Shown piece after piece: positions 11,722 to 22,813 of a DNA stretch of 23,720 nt (position 1 is its first letter; every line of letters starts with the position of its first letter). Source of the stretch: Mansonella perstans (lineage: Eukaryota; Nematoda; Chromadorea; Rhabditida; Onchocercidae); assembly GCA_037074765.1 (NCBI GenBank), contig JBAMDO010000413.1:1-23720 (forward strand), read 5' to 3'. A program made the position numbers and the translations under genes. The notes below the pieces were generated by a model. That model searched no databases. It was not told where the DNA came from and worked only from the letters and a program-made list of their open reading frames with translations.

Positions 11722-13345
11722 GAGCATGAAATAGATTTAATTTTATCAGACAGAAAGTGAAAAATGTGGTGCAGTCGTGCAAGTACTGATAATGAAAAGA
11801 ATATAAATGTTTTATTAATTATTATACTAATTACTGATAATGCTAACAGCTTAATCATATACTTTCCAAACGATATCGTTCTTTATTTACATCATTTAAA
11901 AAAAAAAAAAAAAATTTTAAAATTAATTCATGATATTACATCTCTAATTTCAATGTAATGATAGATTTCATATAAATCCTTAACTTGATGTTAAAGCTTA
12001 ATTTCAAATAATCATGCCACTCGAAGTTTGAAATTCGCTAAGATTTTTATAACCAATAAATCAAAATTTTTATGATCGAAAATTCAAATCGCTATCGACC
12101 TATGAAATATTGATTAAAATTTAATTTTTTTAAAAACACTGCATATTATTATTGCAATAAACTTCTTTTATATTTATTCAGTTCCATTTAGCTAAAATTG
12201 CACATCGATAGCATTAAGATTTATATAAGACAATGTTTGCAAGTTTAATTTAATAAAAAAATGAAAAACGGACTAAAATTAAAATATAACTTATTGTAGT
12301 GAATGAGATATGAATGGAACTAAATTTTCTTTATCGTAAAACTATCAGTGTGTTTCGTTTTTGAATAATGAAAGTGACATGTTTTTGATTTAAAATAAGT
12401 TCTAGCGGTTGAAAGACAAAAAGAAAAGAAACAAAAACAAATGAAAATTTGTGACAAACGAAATGATTAATCAGTAAGTTTGAAATATGATAAATTTAGC
12501 ATTACGCAATTTTAAATATTAATTTCTAAAGCTTTCATCTGAATGATTTGAAGATTTATCATCATTTCTCGATGTTCTTAAATAGCTATTAATCAGTCCA
12601 TTTTCTTATAGATATCTAGAAATGTCCCACTGTGATTTTATTTAATACATTAAGATCACAGGATTAAATGTCATGCGTTTCATTTTTTTAAGTGTCACAT
12701 TTGTTTTATTGATCCAGAAAAAAGGAAAAAAGATCCTTCAACTCTTTTTTGTTGCTAAAAGATTACAAACAATGTAATTTTTTATTGTTTTTTTGTTGAA
12801 AAAAGAAAATTTCAATATTCTGGATGAGCAATCAATACACTAATTTCATAGTTAACAAAAACTGATGTATAAATATTTGTTTTCCTGATTGTTAATTACT
12901 GCATTCAATGTTCTCTTTAAATTTTAAAAATTCATTGTAAGTTTAATATTCTAGTACTAACTATAATTTAATAAGAACTTAATAAATGAATGAGTTTATC
13001 GTATGTTTTTCGATAGATAAAAGAAAAAAATTTTCGTAGAGTATTTCGTACAGTATCGGTATTGTCAAAAAGTTTAACTTATAAATTTGTGCTATGATAT
13101 GAAATTTCATTAACTAGAATTTCGAATGTGTACTGTTTCATGATTACGAAATGCAATAAATCCATTCTGATGAACTTGATAACAAACAAATTGAGACAAA
13201 TGATAAAAATACGATCAATGGAAACACGTGTTGTAACAATAAATTCAACTAAACTTTTTCGTAGCACTTTAAATTGTTGAAAAATGTTGGAATATCCGTG
13301 AGCTAATCAATATACAACATTGTAGAAAAAATGCGAAGCGATCCC
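11722..13345. other. A/T-rich region without visible genes
   Basis: Unique A/T-rich DNA with an A run at 11898-11913. I found no open frame with balanced composition and splice sites. Confidence 0.55.
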
Positions 13346-13359
13346 AAGGTCATGACCTT
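13346..13359. promoter_or_regulatory. Perfect AGGTCA/TGACCT palindrome (nuclear-receptor-like half-sites)
   Basis: The sequence AAGGTCATGACCTT is a 14-bp perfect palindrome made of two AGGTCA half-sites facing each other without a spacer. This is the classic inverted-repeat-0 element bound by nuclear hormone receptors. It lies in the desert about 1.6 kb upstream of the gene starting at 14942. Binding is only inferred. Confidence 0.35.
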
Positions 13360-14364
13360 TAGCTGCAGTTATTTAAAGTTTAACTGGAAAGAGCAAATTA
13401 TTTTTTTCCACAAAAAAATAAGTTATATAATAAAAAGCGCTTGAAGAGAAGTTATACTTACAAAAATAAATTAAATTACAGCTTGATGTGCGCAAGTAAA
13501 TAAGTTTAATTGTATGAGTAAAATTCGAAAATTTCCACGCAGCGACAATTTCCAGTTTAAAAAAAAAAACTCTAATTCTTTACTGTACAAATTAATTGGT
13601 AATTTAATAAGCATACATTTCAGTTTACGAAATTTGTTTATCTGTAATTCAAATGATGATAAGCATTATTTTTGCTACATCCAATAATACGATTTTGATG
13701 AGTTAAAAAAAACAGTATTACTATTTTTTAATTAGCATATACTTCGTAATTAGTATTTTTAATTAATGAAATTTTTCATTGGAATTAAGAAATTATTGCG
13801 AATTTAATGTTTTTCAAATGACACATAGACATTGTTAAAATTTTCACAACAATAGACAAAGCTGTAAAACATTTATCTTTCTTTTTGTTTCACTTTTAAA
13901 AAATAAATTTAACATTTTTTACTTTGTCTTTTGCTTTCAAAATACTTGAAAAATAAAAAGTAAAAGTTTGTAATATTCGAAAAAAAAGTAATGAACAAAA
14001 CTTGAAAGGTATATTAGCGCTGAAAACATCTGTCTGTAACATTCTATTCGTACATTAAAAATGATTCAGCAAATATCTCTTAACTTAAAACTTAAATGTA
14101 TGTGCAATTTAAAGTGAAATCTGAATACTGAAATTAAAATATAATAAAAATAGAATTCTTATGATGCCATTAAAACAATTTTTCATTTGTGATTTTTATA
14201 AATAAAGTTAATTTTTCTTTCACTTTTTTTCTTTTTTGTTTTAAGTTATATCCTCGTAATAGCAATAAGAGTAGTAAGAAAATGTTTTTGAAACTGTCAA
14301 TTTTATTTTCAAGAAGACAAAATATGAAAATTTCCCTTCTAAATTGCTCCATATACATTTATGT
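13360..14364. other. A/T-rich region without visible genes
   Basis: Unique A/T-rich DNA with many short A and T runs. Nothing protein-like with splice signals was seen. Confidence 0.55.
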
Positions 14365-14480
<116 letters not shown>

Positions 14481-14572
14481 GTGCGGTTAGTGGAAAACTT
14501 AAAGGATTAGCTCTTAATGACGAATGATCAGTGTTTTAATGAAACAAACAGGCGTATATACATACACAAACA

Positions 14573-14619
14573 TAAATACATACACACACAACACACAGAC
14601 ACACACACACACACACACG
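14573..14619. repeat. (AC)n-rich tract, inverted relative to the (GT)n array
   Basis: An interrupted AC/ACAT tract about 100 bases after the (GT)48 run and in opposite orientation, so the two could pair as an imperfect stem. Confidence 0.85.
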
Positions 14620-14941
14620 TATATCACAGTTGCAAGTATACTATATATCATTTCTTCGGATTTCAGCGGATTTCATTTAGTTCCACCTCTTTGAAAAAAA
14701 GAAAAAACAAACTTTTTCATTTCTCAACTTCAACTGCGAAACAAAAATTGTAAGAGCAAGTTGTGTGCTTTTTTTATTATTATTTAAAAATATTTTCGAA
14801 ATTATTAACATTAATTCATAAAGGAAGGCAGCAAACTTATACTCAATTCATTCATCCATCCATTAAAATTTTCCTCATCATATCTTCTCCTGTAATTATC
14901 GCTGAACTAATTAATCGTCGCTATTATCAATTCAACAAATA
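14620..14941 (+). other. Presumed upstream region of the 410-aa gene
   Basis: Unique sequence directly before the ATG at 14942. It includes pyrimidine-rich stretches and a T run at 14769-14774. No clear spliced-leader acceptor lies within 60 bases of the start, so the true transcript start is unknown. Confidence 0.4.
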
Positions 14942-15792
14942 ATGACGGAAAATATCAAATCAAAAGGTAAATCTTTTTTTTTTTTTAATTTTATTTTTAT
15001 TATAAATTAAGATTTTAATTCTTCTACTAATCATTAAAATTTGTGCAATTGTCACTGATTTGCATAATTTTTTTTTTTGATTAGCAATTTTCAATGGATA
15101 TAATGCAGAAAAATCTATGATTGATTTCTTCATAGTCAATTTATTACTATTGATTTTTCATTTTAGACCAATTCATATTGCCTGTTGTTAATTATCTGAT
15201 GTCCCATATAATCGTTTTTATTCTTTTTCTTCTTAGATTATTATCATTTCAAGTTTCTGTGAATTCTTTGCTGATCGCTGTTACAAACTAATTTGGATAA
15301 ATGATAATTTTATACTGCTTAAAAAAAAACTCATAAAGTTTTTAGATCAGAAAAATTTCCTGCTCATTCTCGTATGTCTTTTTTTTTTTTTTGTTTCATT
15401 TAGCATATTGAATGTTAGATCATTTATTGAATAGAATACAATGTAGTTGAGATTATCAAGAATTATTATGAAAAAATGAAGCACTAATGTCATTAATTAA
15501 GGAGCCTAATTGAGAGGAATCATTTATTTCTCTATAATAACTTCGACATTATCATTGCAATAACCGATCTTAAGATCAACTATTTTATTGACTGATCATC
15601 CTTTCAGCGATTTTATGCGACTATAGTTTGTTAGGATAACAATTTCGAAATTAACAACGATTTTCACTTTTTCCAGAATTTTTGTTAATTGCATATGCTT
15701 TGAAATGTTAAAACTTCTCCCTTTTAATCTTTTATTTCATTATATTAATCAGTGAAAATACAAATATGATTTCAGTTTTAGCCTGACTAATT

Positions 15793-15828
<36 letters not shown>

Positions 15829-17325
15829 AAAAAAAAAGGAACCAAATAGTATTTGTTTCAGTTGAAAAGGAAGAGGAGGAAGAAGAGGAAGAAGAAGATT
15901 CAGTAGTTGATGTACGTCACCGTAAATTTCTCTATAAAGTTCAATTAATTAAATCACCTAATCGTAAGTTCCATGTAATTTGTTTATTTAAATTGATGAC
16001 GAAATTTTAAATTCACTTTACATTAGTTATTTTCGAAATTCTCTAGATGTAAGAAAACTTTGAAGCAATTTTGAAAATCTTTTTTGTAAAATTAACTGAA
16101 TCAGAAACATAGCAATAAGTGAAAACGGCCAGAGAAAAACACAGGTAAAGAGTAATTCAAAAAAAACAAAGATTTTTTTCGGAAAAATTGCCTCATCTCT
16201 CCACTTTTTTGTTCTTCAGACCAGACAACATCAATCGCTGTGACGCCACAAACTGCTTCAACACCTGCAGCTAATTCATCATACGTGATGAAAATGGATG
16301 AAACATCAACTCAAACAACCCATTTAAACGAATCATTGATTTCTAGAAATAGCGACTTCACTTTACCCGTAACAAATAACACAAAACAAAATCTCGTACC
16401 AACTATTACATTAAATGAACCCGAACAATTTCCATCATTTGAAGCTCATCCAGATATGTCAAACTATCTAAAAAAACATGAACCGATACAGCAAAGAATT
16501 AACTGCAATGATTCGTCATATGATGGATATCTTTTTTCAGATGAAACATCATTTGATAGCACTAACTATACCTTCAATCCTGATTTCGAAACATCTTTTA
16601 CGACTTCGAAGAATCTTGACGGAAATAGAACTGACATTCATCATTATGATGAAATGCTTCCTGATTTTTTACAACAAGGGAACATTCAGCATGCAATGTT
16701 ATTTGGTTGTACTACTGATAACTTATTCAATTTTGAAAATTCTGGCTCTGATTCACTTGGAACAAAAATCGCTGATAATGTTAATCAAGCTGTTACTGAT
16801 GACAATGATCATTCAGGTAAACAGATTATAATGGGCTTGACACAAGATGGACATGTAATTATTGATGGTTTAAGCATGTCAATTAGTAAAAAACTGAACA
16901 ACAATCAGCAAAATGAATCCAGCATGCTTTGGGAGATGAATATCGGTGAAGGAAAAGCTTTGTTACCGATGTCCCAAATTCAGGAAAATTTGAATGAACG
17001 AGATGTTAAGCACACTAACAGCAATGAAGTTGTTACTGGTTTAACCGCACATGGTGAATTCATAATTGCTAATACGACAGACAATAATTCACGAATAGCC
17101 AAACATTTGTTATCGGTCATTATGGGTTTAACAGCAAACGGTCAGATCATTTGTAGTGGTTGCCTGTCCGATACTACATCTGAAAAAACTATCGAATCTA
17201 ACGAGTATCATCATGAAGCCTTCGAAATTATTGGAAATTTAACAGCGAATGATGAAAGAATTTTGATCGGATTAACTGATTCAAATTTTACAAATGATTA
17301 CAGTAGACTAAGGGATTCTTTTTAA
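14942..17325 (+). CDS. Unrecognised 410-aa protein with acidic N-terminus and four GLT-type repeats
   Basis: Three exons join in phase: 14942-14966 (ATG, donor AAAAG|GTAAAT), 15862-15963 (acceptor TTTCAG, donor AATC|GTAAGT) and 16220-17325 (acceptor TTCTTCAG, stop TAA), giving 410 aa. Residues 10-21 are an almost pure Glu run. Residues 27-39 are basic and hydrophobic (RHRKFLYKVQLIK). The middle is Ser/Thr/Asn/Asp-rich and probably disordered. Four related segments follow: QIIMGLTQDGHVIIDG (244-259), EVVTGLTAHGEFIIAN (312-327), SVIMGLTANGQIICSG (341-356) and EIIGNLTANDERILIG (378-393), with consensus [IV][IV]xGLTxxGxxII. No signal peptide or membrane segment is seen. I do not recognise a family; the repeats may be beta-hairpins of a small repeat fold. 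The third exon is nearly certain; the two small ones rest on good splice sites and phase. A possible alternative donor (CAG|GTAAAC) lies at 16816-16817. Confidence 0.75.
15797..15837. repeat. Poly(A) tract in intron 2 of the 410-aa gene
   Basis: Thirty A, one G, then ten A, ending 24 bases before the exon acceptor at 15861. It may reduce sequencing accuracy here. Confidence 0.95.
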
Positions 17326-18686
17326 ATCAATTTGATATTTCCTGTCATTTACAGGTGCTGTGTGAATAGCACTTTGAATCTTTTAATTAGAATTTAGAAA
17401 TTACAGCACTCAAATTCATTGTTGAGTTAGTTACTATTATCATGTTATTTCATTTAAATGTTTGTGCTGAAATTACTGGATAAAATTTCTTTGCATTTAT
17501 TGTCATGCAATCGGATTGTTATTATTACAAAATTCTATCCATGAATTAACTTCAGAAGTAAAAAAAAATCTTTTGAATGTGCAAAAAGTGGAAAATACTG
17601 TGATTTTAAATTTCAGAAAGAAAAATTCAAATTGTCTTTTTAAATTTAATTTTTAATATAGCTTATTTGAAAGCTACCATTTTTAAAATTGCATCGGTTG
17701 AACTAAATTAATTTCTTTATGGTTATTTGCTTTCATTATTACAAAATTTATAATTAATTCCTCAATGATCTTTGAAAAATCATTGATCATTAGTTGAAAA
17801 TTGTCGAAATTATCCTTTGCTAGCAACACTGAATTCAATTTATTTGATAAGATTTAATTATGATTACTAATATTACTAATTATAATCAAACAATTTGCTA
17901 TTAACTTAGATTTCAATTTAAAAAGCGATATTTTAATATAGCATATGTGTTTATTATTTCCGTTCTATTATTATAAATTTTTATGACGGAAGTAAAATAA
18001 ATTTTTGAAAAGATTCTTTTTTTTTGTTCTATGGCTAGTAATAAAATGATGAAGGAACTAATTTGTCGATAAAATTATCCAAAATATAACTGAAAAATTT
18101 CATTAAAAAAAGAACAGGTTTTTTCCAAAAAAAAAGAATCACATCAATGGGATCTAAATTTAATAGAAAAATTGAATTTTACATGATGACATTAAATTGT
18201 ACAAATTTCTACAGCTATAAAACTTCAACCAGTTTTATTCATTTTAAAAGATCAAAGTGGATTTGTCGTTGAAATAATATGACCATACATTTTTATATCT
18301 TTCTTGCTATGAAAAAAAAAGAGCCGAAGAATTTTGTGACTTACTTGCTGTTGTAACTAGTATTTTAAATTATTAAAATTTTCACGATTTTTTCAATCTT
18401 TTTTCAACATAAATGTAATTTGTAATTTAACAAATCTAAAAATTGGATGAATTGAAGATTAACAATAAAATATTTCCATGCATGTAACAATTGCTGCATA
18501 TAATTTGAATAAACAAACAAGCGGTGGGGAACTTTCAACAGGTTAGGAACAGGATCCGATTTAGATCGACAATAATAACGAATGGATCCCAGAGTGCCCG
18601 ACTGTCCTCTTGCTAATGATCCATATCGGTTGAAATATAATAATCGCAAACATCATCATCAGTTGTCCATCATCATATTCACTTAC
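17326..18686. other. Intergenic region and 3' flank of the 410-aa gene
   Basis: A/T-rich, with no canonical AATAAA in the first 300 bases after the stop. At 18520-18640 there is a distinctly G+C-richer island with two GGATCC sites. It is open on the minus strand for about 80 codons (18649-18404), reading for example RYGSLARGQSGTLGSIRYY, but its ATG-less start and its drift into A/T-rich sequence leave it unresolved (see findings). Confidence 0.45.
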
Positions 18687-18736
18687 AACCAACACTCAAT
18701 CGCCTCTTTATGCTCTTCCCAATTTTCATATGTTTT
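18687..18736 (-). CDS. Exon-like segment on the minus strand, unrecognised
   Basis: This short stretch has an excellent acceptor (CACTTTTCAG) and a perfect donor (GTAAGTGA) and reads KTYENWEEHKEAIECW plus two bases. It could join upstream to ATG AAA AAG|GTAAGT (ATG at 19089-19087, donor at 19080) in phase 0, and downstream to a segment after GACAG near 18605 that reads RALWDPFVIIVDLNRILF before a stop. The whole would be a peptide of only about 41 residues, overlapping the secreted-protein gene on the other strand. It may be a real tiny gene, an exon of a gene I cannot trace, or chance. Confidence 0.25.
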
Positions 18737-18796
18737 CTGAAAAGTGAATTTCTAAATTAAACTTTTAAATTTTAATTAAAAAAAGTTTTTATTTTC

Positions 18797-20311
18797 ATGT
18801 ACTTTTCTCTCCAATCAATCATCATTATTATCTTCATCACTATTACTGGTAAATTTTTACTTTTAATTTATCAGTACGAAATCATATCTTTGCTATATTG
18901 AGTACTAGTTTTAAAAACTTAAGTAAATATGATGGCATAGGAAAATACCGCAGCTGAATTGTGCGATGAATATGTGAGATGAAAGCATCACTTAGACTTT
19001 CACTGGCAAACTTATTAACGGGAATGGATTAAATGGAAGTATAATAATTCCAGGCTTATTAATCTTATAAAAGACTTACCTTTTTCATGCAAATAAAACT
19101 TTATCAAAACTTTAAAAACTTTCATGAATAATTTTACAAATGTAACTTGCATACGATTTTTTTTCTTTGCGATGGCATGGAGCAAAAGAATAGAATTCTT
19201 ATGGATTATCACTAAAGCCAGAGTTTTCGAATTGACTAAACAAATTCCAGTCAAATTTCTTTATTCAATTAAATCCCATTGAGATTGTTCCTTTTGCAAC
19301 ATATGCCATTTTTAAAGTATTGAAATTATAAAAAAGGTGTTTAATTAGCTAAAAAAAAAGGACCAATGCTATATAAATTTATAATTTTCAGTGGAAGCAA
19401 ATGTCGAAATAATAACTGAAAAGTAAGTTTTAATTTTAAATTTGTGTTTTGGAATATTTTCATTCACTTTCAGAAACTGCAAATTATAAATTTTTGCGAC
19501 ATTCAATTGTTCCTTATTAATTCCGAATCAATTGTAATTAATAGTAGAAATGAATTGAACGCAAAGTTCTTCTAGCTAATCTCCATAATATTAAGATTTT
19601 AATGCAACCATTAAAAATCACTTTCAGTTAAGGAAGAAAAACATTTATTAAAATGATTTTCTACATGAAAGTAATTTTTCACACTTTCCAGAAATGATTC
19701 ATGTGAGAATGAGTTAAATCAAAGCTCGATGGCAATAAATCTTTCAATGTGCAGCATTGTTAGGACATTAGATAACTATAATTGGTCACTAGCAGATAAT
19801 CTAAACAGATCTGATCAATATGAAGTTTCAAGTAAACAATTCTGATTTCAGTGATTCAGCATATTTTTGTTTCAGATTATTCATTCGCTTCTTTTGCAAT
19901 CAGATTTTTGTTATTTTAAAATAGATTTAGCTATAAGCGATATTTCAGATTTTATTTAATTATTTCAAATAAGTTACTTAAATGATTTAAAATGGTTATG
20001 AATGAATTATTTATTTTTCAGAAGAAAGTGCGACATCATTGTCCAATGTGATAAATGATAACTATAAAGGCGATGAGCAAAATGTGGCCGCATCAGAATC
20101 AACTAAAATTATCACTGTCAATGACAATGATAATTTCGATGATTTAAAAGGACGAATATCAATGAAAACATTGGATCTTATCAGAAAACTTCATACGCAG
20201 TATCTTAATACGGAAATGTCTAAGAGACAGCCAGAATCCTCATTTTCAGGAGAAAATAAATCCAAAAAAGAAGAAATTATTCATGTCTCAGGCAGGCTAG
20301 AAATATTATAG
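18797..20311 (+). CDS. Predicted secreted 170-aa protein, heavily N-glycosylatable, unrecognised
   Basis: Four exons join in phase: 18797-18848 (ATG, donor ACTG|GTAAAT), 19392-19422 (acceptor TTTTCAG, donor AAAA|GTAAGT), 19692-19831 (acceptor TTTCCAG, donor TCAA|GTAAAC) and 20022-20311 (acceptor TTTTTCAG, stop TAG). Residues 1-20 form a signal peptide, MYFSLQSIIIIIFITITV then EA, with a plausible cleavage after VEA. The mature part has only two cysteines (Cys32, Cys48), probably one disulfide. N-glycosylation sequons lie at Asn29, 37, 44, 58, 66 and 153, five of them within 40 residues. Residues 113-143 are likely helical (LKGRISMKTLDLIRK and following), and the tail is basic then acidic. The exon order, phase and splice quality support the model; the first exon is the least certain. 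I know no matching family. A secreted or surface role in the worm is an inference. Confidence 0.7.
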
Positions 20312-20620
20312 CTGTGATACATAATTGAAATCTAAATTAAGACGTATTTGTTTGCTCGAAAAGTGTAATATTACATAAGTCTTGTTTATAAATTCTGAAC
20401 ATTTTCAATCATTCCTGTATATTCGTCTGTCTTCACATTTTATCGACATTTTCGGAAAAGGAATGGAAAAAGTCATAATTTCATTGCTTTTATAACATAT
20501 AAATGTAAATAACTGCACCGATTAAAACAGCATAGTGACGGAAACAGCGGAGTAGGAAAATTTTTGCAAAAGTCAAAAAAGAATAAGAAGTTCAACTATT
20601 TCAGATTAAAACAAAATTTA

Positions 20621-20645
20621 AATAAATTAAAAGTAAATCAATAAA
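20621..20645 (+). terminator. Candidate poly(A) signals of the secreted-protein gene
   Basis: Two AATAAA hexamers (20621-20626 and 20640-20645), about 310-330 bases after the stop codon at 20311. They are the first canonical copies downstream. Confidence 0.4.
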
Positions 20646-21889
20646 AATGCAAGATATGATCATATATTTCCATAATTGACCTTAGCATTTAATTTTGGAA
20701 TTATAAACTGAAAGTTAACATATGAAATTTATAATTATATTTTTAAAAAAGATGTTTGGAAAAATTGGAGAGTAGGAAGAATAAAAGCATTTTTGATTGT
20801 AGATGAAAAATGTGAAGTGTTTAAACAATAGTTCAGTGCATCTTACCATTCCGAAAATCAATTATACTCTGATATCTTAGCAAACTTCTTCTGTGATAGA
20901 ATTCAAACAAAGATATCCTGCGTATCTTTAGGAATAGATTATCAAGATATTTTGTGCAGCAAATTTATTCATACAATTTTGATTAGCTAATTTATCACTA
21001 ATATGACCGTTTAGCTAATTATAAAAATGCAAAAATTATTGGTAATTTGTTGACAGGACATTTTTGCTAAAAAAGATTAAATGTCCCACGAATTCATTTC
21101 TTATTACTTAAGAATTTTTTTTTTTTTTGCAAATCTTACTAGAAATTTAAATTAGCCATAAAAAGTTTCAATAATGAGCAAGCAATCTTAGGTTTAGTAC
21201 AAGGTGCAAAATTTCTGGGAATAGTTTTTAAATGCATTCAATAATTCATTTCATTTTTGTAAATGATTTGTGCTAAAAGGATCAGATAAGATGCTTCTGG
21301 AATAGCTTGATGGATGATGCAAGAAAAGAGGCGGTTTTTGAAGCAAATCGAAATTTGAAAATGATGAGCAACTTACCAGATGAGAGTTCTCCCAATCATT
21401 GCAAAAATGCTTTTTTGTGATTGCTTTGTTGTCATATTTATTTTCAACGTTTAAACGGTGTTATTAAATACCGTAAAAAAAAAAAAAGTAATTGCTAATT
21501 TTTTTTTCTTTTAAGTTCATTTAAGATGAAGCGATAAGAAAAAAGTTTTAAAGGAGGGCTCTGTTTCTTGCAATTTACATCTCTTTTTTGTTAATTGCAA
21601 AAGTATTCTGAAAAGTATGCTTATTGCATTTTCTTTTTTCTTTTTTTTTTTCCTGCCAACTAATCATATCTTACACACACCCACATAGACATCTATACAA
21701 TGCTAAAAATTTTTTGAAAGTATTCGTAAAAATTGCGATTAGTTATGCGATATGATAAAAGATAATGATAAAGCAACTTATTCCCTAACAAAACATTTTA
21801 AACACTTTTTTCTTTTCCTTACACTTTCATATAAACTGTTAACTACTGGATAATATTAGTATACTTTGAAGGTTTAAAAAAAAAAAAAA
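20646..21889. other. A/T-rich region with one short protein-like frame
   Basis: Mostly unique A/T-rich DNA with T runs (21114-21127) and an A run (21477-21487). The only protein-like stretch is at 21310-21420 on the plus strand: 36 codons from ATG, reading MDDARKEAVFEANRNLKMMS and onward to a TGA. The minus strand of the same spot has ATG plus seven codons and a perfect donor (CTG|GTAAGT). Neither can be joined to further exons with confidence. Confidence 0.35.
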
Positions 21890-21925
21890 AAAATGCAAAT
21901 CATTTAATTAAATGATTTGCATTTT
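21890..21925. repeat. 36-bp perfect palindrome with paired ATGCAAAT octamers
   Basis: The 18-base arms meet without a loop at AATT (centre between 21907 and 21908). Each arm carries ATGCAAAT, the octamer bound by POU-domain factors, in opposite orientation. It follows a run of A. It may be a binding site, a cruciform-forming element or a relic of an inverted duplication. Confidence 0.9.
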
Positions 21926-22513
21926 AATTTTAAATCAAAGAAAAAAAAGCGAATATTTCGTTGAATTTTAATTTTCTCCTTTTTCTCTTTCTTCTCCTCT
22001 TTTCTTCAACAATTTTTTTATAAAGAAATTGGTTTTTTCTTTTCTTTTTTTTTGTCTCACTTTTATTTTCCTTCCACATTTTCATACAGTTTCAGTGTTT
22101 TTCACTATTCTGATAAAATTTGGCTTCGTTCATTGTATCAATCATTTTACATTAAAAGAAAAAAACAAGGTGAAAATTTTTTATCAAAGAAAATATTTGA
22201 AAAAATTTCTTCCTTTTTAAATCGTTTTCTTTTTACCCCCTTTTTTTTTTTAAATTATTACTCATACAATTTGTTTACTTTAACCTTTGTTGAATTTCGA
22301 TAAGCGCAAATTTGAACTAACAACAACTGTTGTTCAGTTTTCCTTTTTTTCTTTTCCTTTTTTTTTTTTATTTCAAGCACTTCAGTTCTTCAAAAAGAGA
22401 AGAAAAAAAAACGATTTAAATGAGGTGTTTCAAATTTATTGAGTAAACCGTTTTGAATGAATTATTGCTTGCTGTTTCTTTTCCATCTTTGAACAAATCA
22501 TGATCAATATTAA
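21926..22513. other. T-rich low-complexity region
   Basis: Long T/C-rich runs (21962-22060, 22238-22251, 22343-22370) dominate. Phe/Leu/Ser-rich frames at 22029-22303 result from this composition and are not genes. Confidence 0.65.
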
Positions 22514-22726
22514 TCGTCAGATACAGATCGTAGAACAGCTAAGGAAATAGCTGGCAGGATCAGTGGAGAAAAATTGCAAAGTGTTGTTTGGTTTATTTCA
22601 ACAATATCAATTTCATTCAACTGCAGAAGCAGAAGTTTTCTATTAACTGCTAGCAGCTATTATCAATTAATTTTTAAAATGACAGAACCAAAATTAAAAA
22701 AAATATGTAGATATACATCTTTTTAT
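22514..22726 (+). other. 71-codon open segment without a start, unrecognised
   Basis: Between in-frame stops at 22511-22513 and 22727-22729 the plus strand reads SSDTDRRTAKEIAGRISGEK and continues for 71 codons. The TAKEIAGRISG part loosely recalls the helix-turn-helix of Tc1/mariner-type transposases, but no DDE motif or terminal repeats are visible. It could be a transposon relic, an exon or chance. Confidence 0.2.
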
Positions 22727-22738
22727 TAATAACTTATC

Positions 22739-22813
22739 ATATATATATAGATAGATAGAGAGAGAGAGAGATGTGTAGAAAAAATAAATTCTTCATTAAT
22801 TTATATATATATA
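22739..22813. repeat. Compound AT / AGAT / AG microsatellite cluster
   Basis: (AT)n passes into (AGAT)n and (AG)n at 22739-22771, with another short (TA)n at 22801-22813. Confidence 0.9.

Noticed and set aside
11426..11858. Long open frames of Cys/Val or Thr/His on both strands
   Set aside because: They are forced by the (GT)n array, have no stop because of the repeat, and show no splice or start context.
13331..13441. 37-codon frame beginning MRSDPKVMTF
   Set aside because: Short, no splice context, ends in Lys/Ile-rich sequence; only the palindrome inside it is notable.
16478..16831. 117-codon second frame in the 410-aa gene
   Set aside because: Shadow of the longer, spliced frame on the same strand; hydrophobic by frame shift only.
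17326..17360. Splice acceptor (TTTACAG) just after the stop of the 410-aa gene
   Set aside because: No usable donor precedes it in frame, and the exon 3 stop is clean.
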